Source: an uncultured Rubrobacteraceae bacterium
GTDB taxonomy: Bacteria > Actinomycetota > Rubrobacteria > Rubrobacterales > Rubrobacteraceae
NCBI GenBank assembly: GCA_902806095.1
Contig: CADCVF010000036.1
Coordinates: 41,969-105,968 of the forward strand
DNA: 64,000 nucleotides
Direction: 5' to 3'
The stretch's first letter is position 1. Each line of letters begins with the position of its first letter. The notes under the pieces are model-generated. The model did no database searches. It was not told the DNA's origin and worked only from the letters and a program-made list of their open reading frames with translations. A program made the translations under genes and the position numbers. Below are positions 24,731 through 33,414 of this stretch, piece after piece.

Positions 24731-26527
24731 TCAGCTTGCTCCGAGCGCGCGATCCAAGTGTACCGCGGCGCTGATGAGCGCCAGATGGGTGAAGGCTTGC
24801 GGGAAGTTGCCGAGGGCTTCACCGGAATGCCCGATCTCCTCGGCGTAGAGGCCCAGATGGTTGGCGTAGGAGAACATCTTCTCCAGGGCGAGACGCGCCT
24901 CATCGAGGCGACCGGCCCGAGTGAGGCACTCGACGAGCCAGAAAGAGCACAGGCTGAAGCTGCCTTCTCCCCCCTCGAGGCCGTCAGGGGCCGCGTGCTC
25001 TGGCCGGTAACGGTCCACGAGCGTGTCGTGGGCCAGTTCCTGCTGGATACGGTCGAGTGTGGCGATCCAACGCGGGTCAGTGGGGCCGACGAACTTGACC
25101 AGCGGCATCATGAGCAGCGAGGCGTCGAGGGCGTCAGAGCCGTAGTATTGGACGAAGCTGTTCTTCTCGGGGTTCCAACCCTTCTCCATAATCTCTTCGT
25201 AAATGGCATCGCGCTCGGCCATCCAGCGTCCGTCCCCCGCCGGTAGTCCGCGCTGGCGGGAGATCCTGCCAGCCCGCTCGAGGGCCACCCAGCTCAGGAG
25301 CTTCGAGGAGACGAACTGGCGTCTTCCTCCTCGCACCTCCCAGATACCCTCGTCTGGCTCCCGCCAGTTCTCGCTAAGCCAGTTCAGGATCTTCCTGAGG
25401 TTCTTCCAGAGGTCGTAGTCCAGGGGGGCCCCATATTTGTTGTAGAGGTAGGCTGCGTCGAGCACGGCCCCGTAGAGGTCGTGCTGGCGCTGATTGTAGG
25501 CGCCGTTACCTAGTCTCACAGGGGATGAGTCCATGTACCCGGAGAGGTGCGAGAGCTCCGTCTCGGTAATGTCTTTGCGGCCGTCTATGCCGTAGAGCGG
25601 CTGCAGGAGGCCGTCTACGTCCTCGTGGCAGCGGTCCCTGAGCCATCCCATGAAGTGTCGCGCTTCGTCCTCGAAACCGACGTAGATCAGGGCGTAGAGC
25701 GCAAGCGCCGCGTCCCTGAGCCAGGTGTAGCGGTAGTCCCAATTGCGCGTACCCCCGATCCTCTCGGGCAGGCCCATCGTTGGGGAGGCGACGAGCGCAC
25801 CCGTCGGATCGTAGACCATGAGCTTGAGGACGAGGGCGGAACGGTGGACTATCTCCCGCCATCGCCCTTGATAGGTGCTGTTCGAGAGCCAGCGCCTCCA
25901 GTATCCGAGGGTGCTGTGGAGCAACTCCTCGAACCCGACGTCCGAGAGGATCTCTCCTGGCCCCTCACCCTCCGCAAGATGCGCCAGGACGAACGTCGCC
26001 CTCTCGCCCGCACCGAGCGTGAACCGCGTCCCCGCAGCCCCCTTAGTCCGTTCCTCCAGCCGCACGCCGGTTGCCAGCCCGAGACAGTATTCCCCAGACG
26101 AGAACACGGCCCCTGACTTCCCGACCGAGATCGAGTGGCCGCGGCGGGCGTAGTCGAAGGCCGGAAGGCACTCGACGCTGAAGTCCATCCTACCCCTGAT
26201 TACCCGCACGTTGCGGACGAGCCTGTGACGCTCACCCTGGCGCGTCATGATCGGCATGAAGTCAAGGGTCTCGGCCAGGCCCTCAGGCGAAAAGAAGCGG
26301 GTCAGGAGCACGTTGGTGTCCGGCAGATAAAGTTGTTGGCTGCGGGTGTACTCGACAGGGCGCAGGGCAAAGTGCCCGCCCTTCTCGTCGTCGAGGATGG
26401 AGCAGAAGACGCTCGGAGAGTCGAAGGCCGGAAGGCACAGCCAATCTATCGTGCCATCCTTACCGACGAGCGCCGCCGTATAGAGGTTCCCGATGATCCC
26501 GTGGTCTTCGATGGGCAGGTAACTCAT
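24731..26527 (-). CDS. GH15-family glycoside hydrolase (glucoamylase/trehalase type)
   Basis: 598 residues. An N-terminal beta-sandwich (about 1-210; MSYLPIEDHGIIGNLYTAALVGKDGTIDWLCLP) precedes an alpha/alpha-barrel with the family block RNWDYRYTWLRDAALALYALI (near 263), GLLQPLYGIDGRKDITE and a final LCSFWLVECLTRAGRLDEARLALEKM. No signal peptide, so cytoplasmic. Actinobacterial relatives include trehalases and glucoamylases, so the substrate is an alpha-glucoside of uncertain identity. No ribosome site; TAACCT ends nine bases before ATG, compatible with leaderless translation. First gene of a string with ftcD and the deoxyribosyltransferase-like gene. Confidence 0.88.
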   Translation of the reverse strand: MSYLPIEDHGIIGNLYTAALVGKDGTIDWLCLPAFDSPSVFCSILDDEKGGHFALRPVEYTRSQQLYLPDTNVLLTRFFSPEGLAETLDFMPIMTRQGERHRLVRNVRVIRGRMDFSVECLPAFDYARRGHSISVGKSGAVFSSGEYCLGLATGVRLEERTKGAAGTRFTLGAGERATFVLAHLAEGEGPGEILSDVGFEELLHSTLGYWRRWLSNSTYQGRWREIVHRSALVLKLMVYDPTGALVASPTMGLPERIGGTRNWDYRYTWLRDAALALYALIYVGFEDEARHFMGWLRDRCHEDVDGLLQPLYGIDGRKDITETELSHLSGYMDSSPVRLGNGAYNQRQHDLYGAVLDAAYLYNKYGAPLDYDLWKNLRKILNWLSENWREPDEGIWEVRGGRRQFVSSKLLSWVALERAGRISRQRGLPAGDGRWMAERDAIYEEIMEKGWNPEKNSFVQYYGSDALDASLLMMPLVKFVGPTDPRWIATLDRIQQELAHDTLVDRYRPEHAAPDGLEGGEGSFSLCSFWLVECLTRAGRLDEARLALEKMFSYANHLGLYAEEIGHSGEALGNFPQAFTHLALISAAVHLDRALGAS

Positions 26528-26630
26528 ATAGGCTACAGGTTACAGGCTTCGGCTTTCAGGTGACACCTCTACGATCACCATTGGCAGTTCTTCCTGATGC
26601 CTGAAGGCGCGATTTGCGAAGCAAGCCGCT

Positions 26631-27053
26631 CTAGAAGCTGACTACCAGCGCGCCGCCGACGATGATGAGGACGACTCCGAGCGCCTTGAGGACGCTGAAA
26701 TCGGCCCCGGCTCCGAAGACCCCGAAGGCGTCGAGGACGAGGCCTACGATCAGCTGGGTGGCTATAACGAGCGAGAGGGCGCGCGCCACCCCGGCCTGCC
26801 CGGCTGCGACGGCGATAGAGCCCACGATCACGGCCCCGAGGAGGCCTGAGGCCACGGCGTAACCCACCGCACGGCCTGTAAACTCCGGTTTCGCCAACAC
26901 AAACGAGATCAGGAGCGCGAGTACGCCGGTCGTGAGGCCCGAGATAGCGACCAGGACCAGGGGGCCGAGCGTTCGTTGGGCCGCCCCCGTGAGGCTGGTC
27001 TGGACGGCCACGCACAAGCCCGCAAGTACCGCGAGGATAAGGGTAGATCTCAT
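26631..27053 (-). CDS. YdcZ-type (DMT superfamily) membrane protein
   Basis: 140 residues from ATG 27053, with AGGGGG upstream. Five hydrophobic helices fill the protein (STLILAVLAGLCVAVQTSL, LVLVAISGLTTGVLALLISFV, GLLGAVIVGSIAVAAGQAGVA, VLKALGVVLIIVGGALVVSF). This matches the short DMT_YdcZ transporters, which function as homo- or hetero-dimers. Substrate unknown. Divergent from the UPF0173 gene; the ORF track start at 27242 reaches into the divergent promoter region and is unlikely. Confidence 0.75.
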   Translation of the reverse strand: MRSTLILAVLAGLCVAVQTSLTGAAQRTLGPLVLVAISGLTTGVLALLISFVLAKPEFTGRAVGYAVASGLLGAVIVGSIAVAAGQAGVARALSLVIATQLIVGLVLDAFGVFGAGADFSVLKALGVVLIIVGGALVVSF

Positions 27054-27210
27054 ACGTTCCCCCTGAGGTTCGTGGTCTCGACACAGCACCCCGGTCGGTG
27101 CGCCCGCAGGATTATACTGAGGTACAGGTCGTTTCTCCGGATTGTGAGGTGGGTATACATCCCTTTGTTCTTTCCTCGGGTCACAGTCAGTCAACTTACG
27201 GAGGGTAATC

Positions 27211-27942
27211 GTGGAACAGATGCTAGGCGGAACGAGGATCACCTATCTCGGGCACTCGACGTTCAGGTTTGTGACCCCGGGCGGTGAGCAGATCATCATA
27301 GATCCTTTCCTCACGAATAACCCCCATACTCCGGAGGACCTGAAGCGGGTCGGAGAGCTCGACACCATCCTGATAACCCACGGCCACTTCGACCACTTCG
27401 ACGATGTGGAGTCACTGGCGGCGCAGACCGACGCGGGGACTGTCTCCAACTTCGAGATCATGTCTTACCTACAAGGTCAGGGAATCGAGAAGGCCGTACC
27501 TGTCATGAAGGGCGGTAGCGCCCAGGTAGGCGGCATCAAAGTGACGGCCACTCACGCCTTCCACTCCTCGTCCATCGCACTGGACGACGGGAGCATGATC
27601 TACGGCGGCGAGCCGCTCGGGTTCGTGCTGGAGTTCGAGAGCGGGTTCAAGCTCTACCACGCCGGCGATACCGCCGTGTTCGGCGACATGCGACTTATCG
27701 GTGAGCTCTACAGTCCTGACGTGGCGCTCCTGCCTATCGGCGACAGGCTCACGATGGGCCCGTTCGAGGCGGCCCACGCCGCCCGACTCCTCGGCGTCAA
27801 CCACGTAGTCCCGATGCACTACAGTCCCGAAGTCATGCCGATCTTCACCGGCACGCCGGAGAAGTTTCAGGAGCATGTGGCCACCATCGCACCGGGCGTA
27901 AGTGTTCACGTGATGGAACCCGGCGACGATCTGGAATCTTAG
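27211..27942 (+). CDS. UPF0173 metal-dependent hydrolase (metallo-beta-lactamase fold)
   Basis: 243 residues, GTG start with GGAGGG ten bases upstream. The fold begins TRITYLGHSTFRFVTPGGEQIIIDPFL, with the metal motif THGHFDHFDD (near 55-64), ATHAFHSS (near 112), LYHAGDTAVFGDM (near 150) and VPMHYSPEV (near 198). These match the YtkL/UPF0173 group, whose physiological substrate is undefined. Cytoplasmic. A hairpin follows 50 bases after the stop. Confidence 0.85.
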   Translation: MEQMLGGTRITYLGHSTFRFVTPGGEQIIIDPFLTNNPHTPEDLKRVGELDTILITHGHFDHFDDVESLAAQTDAGTVSNFEIMSYLQGQGIEKAVPVMKGGSAQVGGIKVTATHAFHSSSIALDDGSMIYGGEPLGFVLEFESGFKLYHAGDTAVFGDMRLIGELYSPDVALLPIGDRLTMGPFEAAHAARLLGVNHVVPMHYSPEVMPIFTGTPEKFQEHVATIAPGVSVHVMEPGDDLES

Positions 27943-27993
27943 TGTAGAGGTGGTTCGCGAACCGCCCGCATACCAGCTGCGACTACAGGTTTC

Positions 27994-28019
27994 AGCCCCG
28001 GCTCGTATGGGCCGGGGCT
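27994..28019. terminator. Hairpin between UPF0173 gene and cobS
   Basis: AGCCCCGGC pairs with GCCGGGGCT (9 bp, eight-base loop) between convergent genes; no clear T-run on either strand, and the last bases touch the cobS stop. Confidence 0.5.
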
Positions 28020-28749
28020 ATACCGTTGCCGCGAGCAAGACGAGCAACACGGCGCGACACGCCTCCCCGGTCGCCCCTACGAGGTCGCCGCCGATCCCGC
28101 CAAACTTCGACGCGGCGATCCGTAGAGCACCCAGCGTGACTAGGGGTGCCGTCAGGATGGCGAGCGGCGCGAGGGCGCCCGTCGCCAGTAGAAATGGCAG
28201 CGGCGCGAGCAACGCCACGACGATGCTACCGGTACGTCGCGGCCCGGAGAGCGTCTTTACAAAGGGAACGGAGGAAGAACGCGCGTCCGCCGGCTCGCCG
28301 AAGGCAAGCGTTAGGAGCATCGCGGAGCGGGCAGAGACCTCGCCGGCGAACAAAGCGAGCGCCGCACGGCCGGGAGAGGCGGCGCAAAGCGCGGCGAGTG
28401 CGCCAATGGTGGGTGCGTAGACCAGGAAGAGCGCCCCGAGACCACCGATGCCTACGCGGGTGTCTGCGAGTACCTCGCGGCGCCGGTCTGGCGCCCCGTG
28501 GGCCATCAGGGCGTCACCGACGTCGAGCACACCGTCGGCGTGGTGCAGTCCGGCAGCGAGGAGCACGGCCCCGAGCGCCAGGGTGGCGGCGACACCGGGA
28601 GAGACTACGTTGGCCGCCAGTAGCACGACGGCTCCGGGCAATCCCGTCACCAGGCCGAGGAGGGGCAACAGGGGGGCCGCCCGCGCAGCCTCTTCCAGAG
28701 ACGCCCCGCGAACGGGAAGAACCGTGAAAAACGAGAGTAGATCCTTCAA
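28018..28749 (-). CDS. cobS: Adenosylcobinamide-GDP ribazoletransferase (cobalamin synthase)
   Basis: Joins adenosylcobinamide-GDP with alpha-ribazole (or its phosphate) at the membrane to finish adenosylcobalamin. 243 residues, largely hydrophobic, with the conserved HHADGVLDVGDALMAHGAPDRRREVLADTRVGIGG region (near 68-102), which holds the metal-binding Asp residues. TTG start at 28749, directly after the cobU stop. Last gene of the cobalamin block cbiB-cobD-cobU-cobS. Confidence 0.92.
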   Translation of the reverse strand: MKDLLSFFTVLPVRGASLEEAARAAPLLPLLGLVTGLPGAVVLLAANVVSPGVAATLALGAVLLAAGLHHADGVLDVGDALMAHGAPDRRREVLADTRVGIGGLGALFLVYAPTIGALAALCAASPGRAALALFAGEVSARSAMLLTLAFGEPADARSSSVPFVKTLSGPRRTGSIVVALLAPLPFLLATGALAPLAILTAPLVTLGALRIAASKFGGIGGDLVGATGEACRAVLLVLLAATV

Positions 28750-29244
28750 CTACTTTATCCTTATGCCTACCCCGGCCACGCAGAAGTGGACCTCCTCAGC
28801 CGCCTCGGCCGCCCGCTGATTGACCAGCCCGAGTACGTCGCGGAACCTCCTCCCTGCCTCACTCTCCGGCACGACCCCGAGCCCGACCTCATCGCTCACC
28901 AGAAAAAACGGCACGCTGAGGTCCCCGGCCCTGGCCAGGAACCGGTCAAACTCGGCGGGCGCTCGCTCCTCCCTGGCCGAAACCCACAACGTGAGGGCAT
29001 CGAGCAGGACCGCTTCCCAGATCTCCGCCGCGGTAGGGACTTCGTCGAGGTCCCCGATCTCCAGCGTACCCCACCCACGAGGTCTGCGCTCCCTGTGGAG
29101 CCTGACGCGCCGCCGCAGGTCCTCGTCCCCCTCAACCAGGGCCGTCGCCACGTACAGGACACGCTCTCCTCCGAGTGAGAAGGCCAGCCGCTCGGCGAAG
29201 GCGCTCTTGCCGCTGCGGGCGCCGCCGAGTATGAGGGCGCGAAT
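28750..29244 (-). CDS. cobU: Adenosylcobinamide kinase / guanylyltransferase, probable ATT start
   Basis: 164 residues. The bifunctional enzyme phosphorylates adenosylcobinamide and attaches GMP. The P-loop LILGGARSGKSAFAERLA lies upstream of the ORF-track start GTG 29151, and no ATG/GTG/TTG exists in frame before it. GGAGGAG stands eight bases ahead of ATT 29244, giving (M)RALILGGARSGKS, exactly the family N-terminus, so ATT is the likely start. VATALVEGDEDLRRRVRLHRERRPRGW includes the guanylylated-His region. ATT is two bases after the cobD stop, suggesting coupling. Annotations starting at 29151 would lose the nucleotide-binding loop. Confidence 0.88.
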   Translation of the reverse strand: MRALILGGARSGKSAFAERLAFSLGGERVLYVATALVEGDEDLRRRVRLHRERRPRGWGTLEIGDLDEVPTAAEIWEAVLLDALTLWVSAREERAPAEFDRFLARAGDLSVPFFLVSDEVGLGVVPESEAGRRFRDVLGLVNQRAAEAAEEVHFCVAGVGIRIK

Positions 29245-29246
29245 GG

Positions 29247-30317
29247 CTACAGCTCCTCCACGATCGCCGCGACTAGCCGCCCGTTCTCCTCAGCACCCCT
29301 GACCGCGACACGGAAATACTCGGGCCCGAGCCCAACGAAGGGGCCGCAACCCCGCACGAGCACCCCCCGCCTGGCGAGTCGCCCTGGTAGTCCATCAGGC
29401 CCGCGGACGAGCAGGAAGTTCGCGGCTCCGGGAAATGGTTGTAGGCCGGAGAGTGCATCCAGGGCCCCGAAGAGGTCATTGCGCAGGCGGGCCACCTCGG
29501 CTACCGAGGCTTCGGCGAAGCGCCGGTCCCTGACGGCGGCGATCCCCGCGGCGGCGGCGACGGCGTTCACCGGCCAGGAAGGCTGGAACGCCTGGACGCG
29601 TCCGGCATCGTCGCAGACGAGACAGCCGAGTCGCAGACCAGGGATCGCGAAGAACTTGGTGAGAGACCGCGCGACCCAGAGTCCCCTGTCGACCATCGCT
29701 GTGACGCTGATCCCCGGAACGAAGTCGGCGAAGGCCTCGTCGACGACGAGAACGGCGCCGGCCTCCTTTACGCGCGCGGCCACTTCGAGGACTTCGCCGC
29801 AGCCGAGCGAGTCGCCCGTAGGGTTGTTCGGGTTACACAGGAACACAGCAGAGATCCCTTCCAGGTCTTCGAGCGATGTGGGATCCCACCTGAAACCCTC
29901 CTCGTGCCGCCGGGCCACCCTGCGGACGGACTCCGCGCCCGAGGCCCGCGCCGCCGCAGCATACTCCGAGAAGGTTGGCTCGAGCACAAGCGCCCTTCCA
30001 CCCGTTCCTGCCGCCCTGGCTGCGAGGAACAGCGCCTCGGCCCCGCCATTGGTCGGAACGATCATCCCGGCACCGACGCCGAGGTAGGCGGCCAGCGCCT
30101 CGCGCAACCCGGTATATTCCAGGTCGGGATAGCGGCTTGATTCTTCGTCGAGGGCCCGTCGGGCTGCTCTCAGGGCGTCACGCGGCGCACCGAGAGGGTT
30201 TATGTTCTGGCTGAAGTCGAGTAGCTCCCCGACGCGGAAGTCGAGGGACCGCGAGACGAGGTCGCCGTGGGCGCCGTGGTGGCGGTAGCCGGGGTGCTCT
30301 GCCCAGCCTCTAACCAC
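29247..30317 (-). CDS. cobD: Threonine-phosphate decarboxylase (CobD-type PLP enzyme)
   Basis: About 356 residues from GTG 30317, seven bases after GGAGAGG; the ORF-track start lies inside cbiB. Fold type I aminotransferase: LDFSQNINPLGAP near 30, FLCNPNNPTGD near 150, VDEAFADFVPG near 186 and the PLP-binding Lys in ARSLTKFFAIPGLRLG near 215. Makes (R)-1-amino-2-propanol phosphate, the nucleotide-loop linker of cobalamin. It resembles histidinol-phosphate aminotransferase, but its place between cbiB and cobU supports the cobalamin role. Confidence 0.88.
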   Translation of the reverse strand: MVRGWAEHPGYRHHGAHGDLVSRSLDFRVGELLDFSQNINPLGAPRDALRAARRALDEESSRYPDLEYTGLREALAAYLGVGAGMIVPTNGGAEALFLAARAAGTGGRALVLEPTFSEYAAAARASGAESVRRVARRHEEGFRWDPTSLEDLEGISAVFLCNPNNPTGDSLGCGEVLEVAARVKEAGAVLVVDEAFADFVPGISVTAMVDRGLWVARSLTKFFAIPGLRLGCLVCDDAGRVQAFQPSWPVNAVAAAAGIAAVRDRRFAEASVAEVARLRNDLFGALDALSGLQPFPGAANFLLVRGPDGLPGRLARRGVLVRGCGPFVGLGPEYFRVAVRGAEENGRLVAAIVEEL

Positions 30318-31245
30318 GACCAAACCTCTCCGCCAGGAATACCAGAATGCCGACCAACACGCAGGTGCGATGCATGAGATCAACAGCGCGCCTTATATCA
30401 TCATGTACTGGGAGACTTCCATCGCCGAGTATCGGTCCTTTTCGCACCACCCCTCCGTACGCGTTGGCGCCACCGAGCCTGACATCGAGGGCACCGGCGA
30501 AGGCGGCCTCGGCCATGCCTGCGTTGGGGCTGGCTGTGAGTGGGCCGTAGCGAACTGCGGTCAGGAGCGTTCGAAGAGGCCGCCCCGAGATGGCCGCGGT
30601 AGAGACCATCGTAAGCCTCGACGGCGCCAGATTGGCGAGGTCGTCCAGGCGGGCAGGGCCCCATCCGAGGTCCTCGTAGGGAGGTTGCCGGTAACCCAAC
30701 ATCGAGTCAAGGGTGTTCACGGCCTTGTACGCCAGCGCGCCTGGGGCGCCGAAGAGGACGCCGTAGAGCATCGGGGCCACGACACCGTCGCTCGTATTCT
30801 CCGCGACCGATTCCACAGCGGCCCTGCAGATCTCGGATTCAGACAGGTCGCCCGTGTCGCGCCCGACGAAGTGACCCACCCGCGTTCGTGCTCTTTCGAG
30901 CCCTCCGTCGCGCAGCCCGGTCTCCACGTTCCCCGCGGCCTCACCGAGGCCGCGCATAGAGAGCGTGGTGGAGATCAAGGCCGTCCCGATCATCCACCTT
31001 GGTTTGCGGGGCGCGATGCGGAGGACCTTCTGTGTCGAGACGAACACAAGCGTCGGCAAGGAGAGGGCGAGCACGATGCCCGCGAGGCGCCTGGATCTCG
31101 GGCTCTTTAGCCTCAATGCCCCCTTCTCGAAAGCCGAGACCACACGCCCCATCAACACTGTCGGGTGTATGGCTTCTGGAGGCTCGCCGAGCACGGCGTC
31201 CATGAGCAGCGCCGCGACGACCTGTCCTCCTCTCTCCCGACTCAT
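30310..31245 (-). CDS. cbiB: Adenosylcobinamide-phosphate synthase
   Basis: Membrane enzyme of 311 residues that attaches aminopropanol (phosphate) to adenosylcobyric acid. Family motifs: LLMDAVLGEPPEAIHPTVLMGRVV at the N-terminus, AAVESVAENTSDGVVAPMLYGVLFGAPGALAYKAVNTLDSMLGYR (near 142-186) and SPNAGMAEAAFAGALDVRLGG near 240. Four to five hydrophobic helices. ATG 31245 overlaps the previous gene by four bases (ATGA) and its own stop overlaps the cobD start, so translation is coupled through the block. Confidence 0.94.
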   Translation of the reverse strand: MSRERGGQVVAALLMDAVLGEPPEAIHPTVLMGRVVSAFEKGALRLKSPRSRRLAGIVLALSLPTLVFVSTQKVLRIAPRKPRWMIGTALISTTLSMRGLGEAAGNVETGLRDGGLERARTRVGHFVGRDTGDLSESEICRAAVESVAENTSDGVVAPMLYGVLFGAPGALAYKAVNTLDSMLGYRQPPYEDLGWGPARLDDLANLAPSRLTMVSTAAISGRPLRTLLTAVRYGPLTASPNAGMAEAAFAGALDVRLGGANAYGGVVRKGPILGDGSLPVHDDIRRAVDLMHRTCVLVGILVFLAERFGRG

Positions 31246-31913
31246 TCCCTGCGAGGGGCCCTGCGGGGCTTCTCATCATCCGAGAGCGTAGGACGACCTC
31301 GGAGCGCCCCGACCAGCCCGCCCAACGTACCGAGGAGGACGGCGCGCAGGACGAAGTTGGCCATAGAGCGGCCTAGATCCCTTATGGAGGGCGGTTGCAG
31401 GGTCGCCTCTACCACTCCCACCTGCGCCGGTGGCGGGAGGTCCCTGACCTTCTCGGGAGACGCCCCGCGCGCTTTGCGTTCCTGCCGGATCTCAATACGG
31501 ACCTCGTTGACGTAGGAGACGATTTTCGGGGCTGCCTGCCCAGCGTAATCGTGGGCGGTCCCGGCGAGCAACGTCGCCTGCAAGGCGGTCGTCAGGAATA
31601 GTGTGATTCCCACCATGACGGCAACCACCGTCGCGGCCAGGGCGCCGTCGCGCAGAAGCAGCGACCGGTAGGGCACCCCGGGGTCGAGGCGCGTGGGGCG
31701 CACCCTGAGGGCAGCCAGTATGGCCAGGAACAGGAACAGAGCGAGGGCCAGCCGCGTCCTGTACTGGGCTATTGCGGCGAGGACCCAACCAGGTGTATCG
31801 GCGGGATCTACGAACAGGAAATACAGATCCGAGGCGAGCGCGACGAGCACACCAGCGAGCCCGTACAAGTAACCCGTCCTGATCGGTCCCGAAACTCTTC
31901 CTGGGTAGCCGTA
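31242..31913 (-). CDS. Membrane protein of unknown function preceding cbiB
   Basis: About 223 residues from ATG 31913 (the ORF track begins 19 codons earlier). Hydrophobic helices at about 15-33, 50-70, 85-115 and near 195-212; between them a hydrophilic stretch YVNEVRIEIRQERKARGASPEKVRDLPPP. I do not recognise the family. Its four-base overlap with cbiB suggests a role in the same pathway, perhaps cobalamin-precursor transport or membrane organisation, but that is only context. Confidence 0.6.
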   Translation of the reverse strand, partial: YGYPGRVSGPIRTGYLYGLAGVLVALASDLYFLFVDPADTPGWVLAAIAQYRTRLALALFLFLAILAALRVRPTRLDPGVPYRSLLLRDGALAATVVAVMVGITLFLTTALQATLLAGTAHDYAGQAAPKIVSYVNEVRIEIRQERKARGASPEKVRDLPPPAQVGVVEATLQPPSIRDLGRSMANFVLRAVLLGTLGGLVGALRGRPTLSDDEKPRRAPRRE

Positions 31914-31973
31914 CATACTGGTGAGGATACAGCATCCCCCAGGAACGCTCTGTGATCGAAGAACCCACATCGG

Positions 31974-32807
31974 CTAGGGGTCGGGCTCGACCGAACGTCC
32001 CTTGAGGAGAAAATACAGCCCTGCTAGCACGATCGCGCCGCCGACGACCGTCAGAAGACCTGGCGTCTCGGAGAGGACGAGCCAGGCCAGAAGTGCGGCG
32101 ACGACGGGTTCGGCCAGGATGGTGCCAGAGATGACAGAGGCCTGCATGTAGCGCAGGGCCCAGTTGAAGACCGTATGGCCCATGAGCTGCGGACCTACGG
32201 TGATCGCCGCTAACCAGAACCATGTCTCTCCCGAGTAACCCCAGAGACGGAACTCGAAGACGAGGGCGACGGGCAGCAACGTCGCCGCCGCCGCCGAGTA
32301 CACGACTATGGAGTAAGGGAGCACGCCGACGCCCCCGGTCGTACGGGAAGAGCGTCCGATCAGGACGTACACGGCCACCGTCACGGCCCCGACGAGCGCG
32401 AGGACGTTTCCTAGGGTGGCGGCCGACCCTACGGTCGTGTCGAAGGCGATAATCGCAGTCCCCGCTATGGCGACCACGATGCCGAGGAAAGATAGCGGGG
32501 TGGTCCGCTCTCCGAAGAGCAAATACGCGAGGACAGCCACGAAGACAGGCTGGGTGGATACGAGGACGACGCTCGCAGCCACGCTCGTATAGTCGAGCGA
32601 GGAGATCCAGAACCCGAAATGGGCCCCGAGTGCCACACCGGAGGCTATCCCCGCATACAGGGCACGGCCCCTCGGGAAACTGTCCTTCCTGACGAGTGCC
32701 GGCGGCAGGAGCACGGCCGCCCCGAGGGCACACCTCCAGAACGCTATGGCGACGGCGGGGGCTTCGGCCAGCCGGATAAAGATTGCGGACGCCGATACGG
32801 CCAGCAC
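31974..32807 (-). CDS. EamA/DMT-family transporter
   Basis: 277 residues with about ten hydrophobic helices in two EamA repeats: SASAIFIRLAEAPAVAIAFWRC opens the first, VGAVTVAVYVLIGRSSR the second (near 138). GTG 32807 begins right at helix 1 with no clear ribosome site, so a few N-terminal residues may be missing in this call. Likely a metabolite exporter of unknown substrate. It lies nine bases after ydcF-like and 60 bases before the cbiB-linked membrane gene. Confidence 0.8.
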   Translation of the reverse strand: MLAVSASAIFIRLAEAPAVAIAFWRCALGAAVLLPPALVRKDSFPRGRALYAGIASGVALGAHFGFWISSLDYTSVAASVVLVSTQPVFVAVLAYLLFGERTTPLSFLGIVVAIAGTAIIAFDTTVGSAATLGNVLALVGAVTVAVYVLIGRSSRTTGGVGVLPYSIVVYSAAAATLLPVALVFEFRLWGYSGETWFWLAAITVGPQLMGHTVFNWALRYMQASVISGTILAEPVVAALLAWLVLSETPGLLTVVGGAIVLAGLYFLLKGRSVEPDP

Positions 32808-32815
32808 CCCGACGG

Positions 32816-33388
32816 CTACAGCCGGGAGAGCGCCCCTACCCCGTACCTTATCCTGTACCAGACCAGAGCCCCACTTTCCCTGACGAACTGCCCCCTACGA
32901 GACCACTTCTTGCGCCACATCGGGCTACTATACACCGGCTCCGCCACAGCGAGCAGTCCAACCCTGCCGAAGGACGCGACCGTCCTGACGCAGTGCAGCG
33001 GGTCGGTAACCACAAGGACCTCACTGATGCCTCTGCGGCGTGCGATCTCAGCGACCCTCACTGCTGACTCCCAGGTGCTCCCGGCAGTGTCTTCCCGCAG
33101 GATTGCCGCCTCTGGCACGCTCATCTCCCGCAGGATGCCCGCCATCACGACTGCCTCACCGGGAGCATGTTCGCCCTCGCCTCCTGTCGGTACGAGGAGA
33201 TCTGCCAGTCCCCGGCCGTACAACTCGCCTGCGTGACGCGCCCTGGCCTCGAGCGTCGGACTCGGTCTCCCGCCACGCAGTACCTGCGCTCCGAGAACCA
33301 CAGCGACCCGGGATCTCACTCCGGCCTCACCAGGGGCGGAGGCCGGTGGCAGGCCCACAAGCACTCTCCGTAGTTCGCTTAGCTCCAT
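32816..33388 (-). CDS. YdcF-family (DUF218) protein
   Basis: About 190 residues; ATG 33388 chosen (GGTGG upstream), with TTG 33418 overlapping the mobA stop as alternative. DUF218 features: VAVVLGAQVLRGGRPSPTLEARARHAGELY (near 30), LLVPTGGEGEHAPGEAVVMAGILRE, REDTAGSTWESAVRVAEIARRRG and VVTDPLHCVRTVASF. The family includes ElyC/SanA-like envelope proteins and SAM-binding YdcF; no membrane segment is visible here. Function unknown. Confidence 0.8.
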   Translation of the reverse strand: MELSELRRVLVGLPPASAPGEAGVRSRVAVVLGAQVLRGGRPSPTLEARARHAGELYGRGLADLLVPTGGEGEHAPGEAVVMAGILREMSVPEAAILREDTAGSTWESAVRVAEIARRRGISEVLVVTDPLHCVRTVASFGRVGLLAVAEPVYSSPMWRKKWSRRGQFVRESGALVWYRIRYGVGALSRL

Positions 33389-33414
33389 GAGGATGCCACC
33401 CGAAAACGGTCCCT

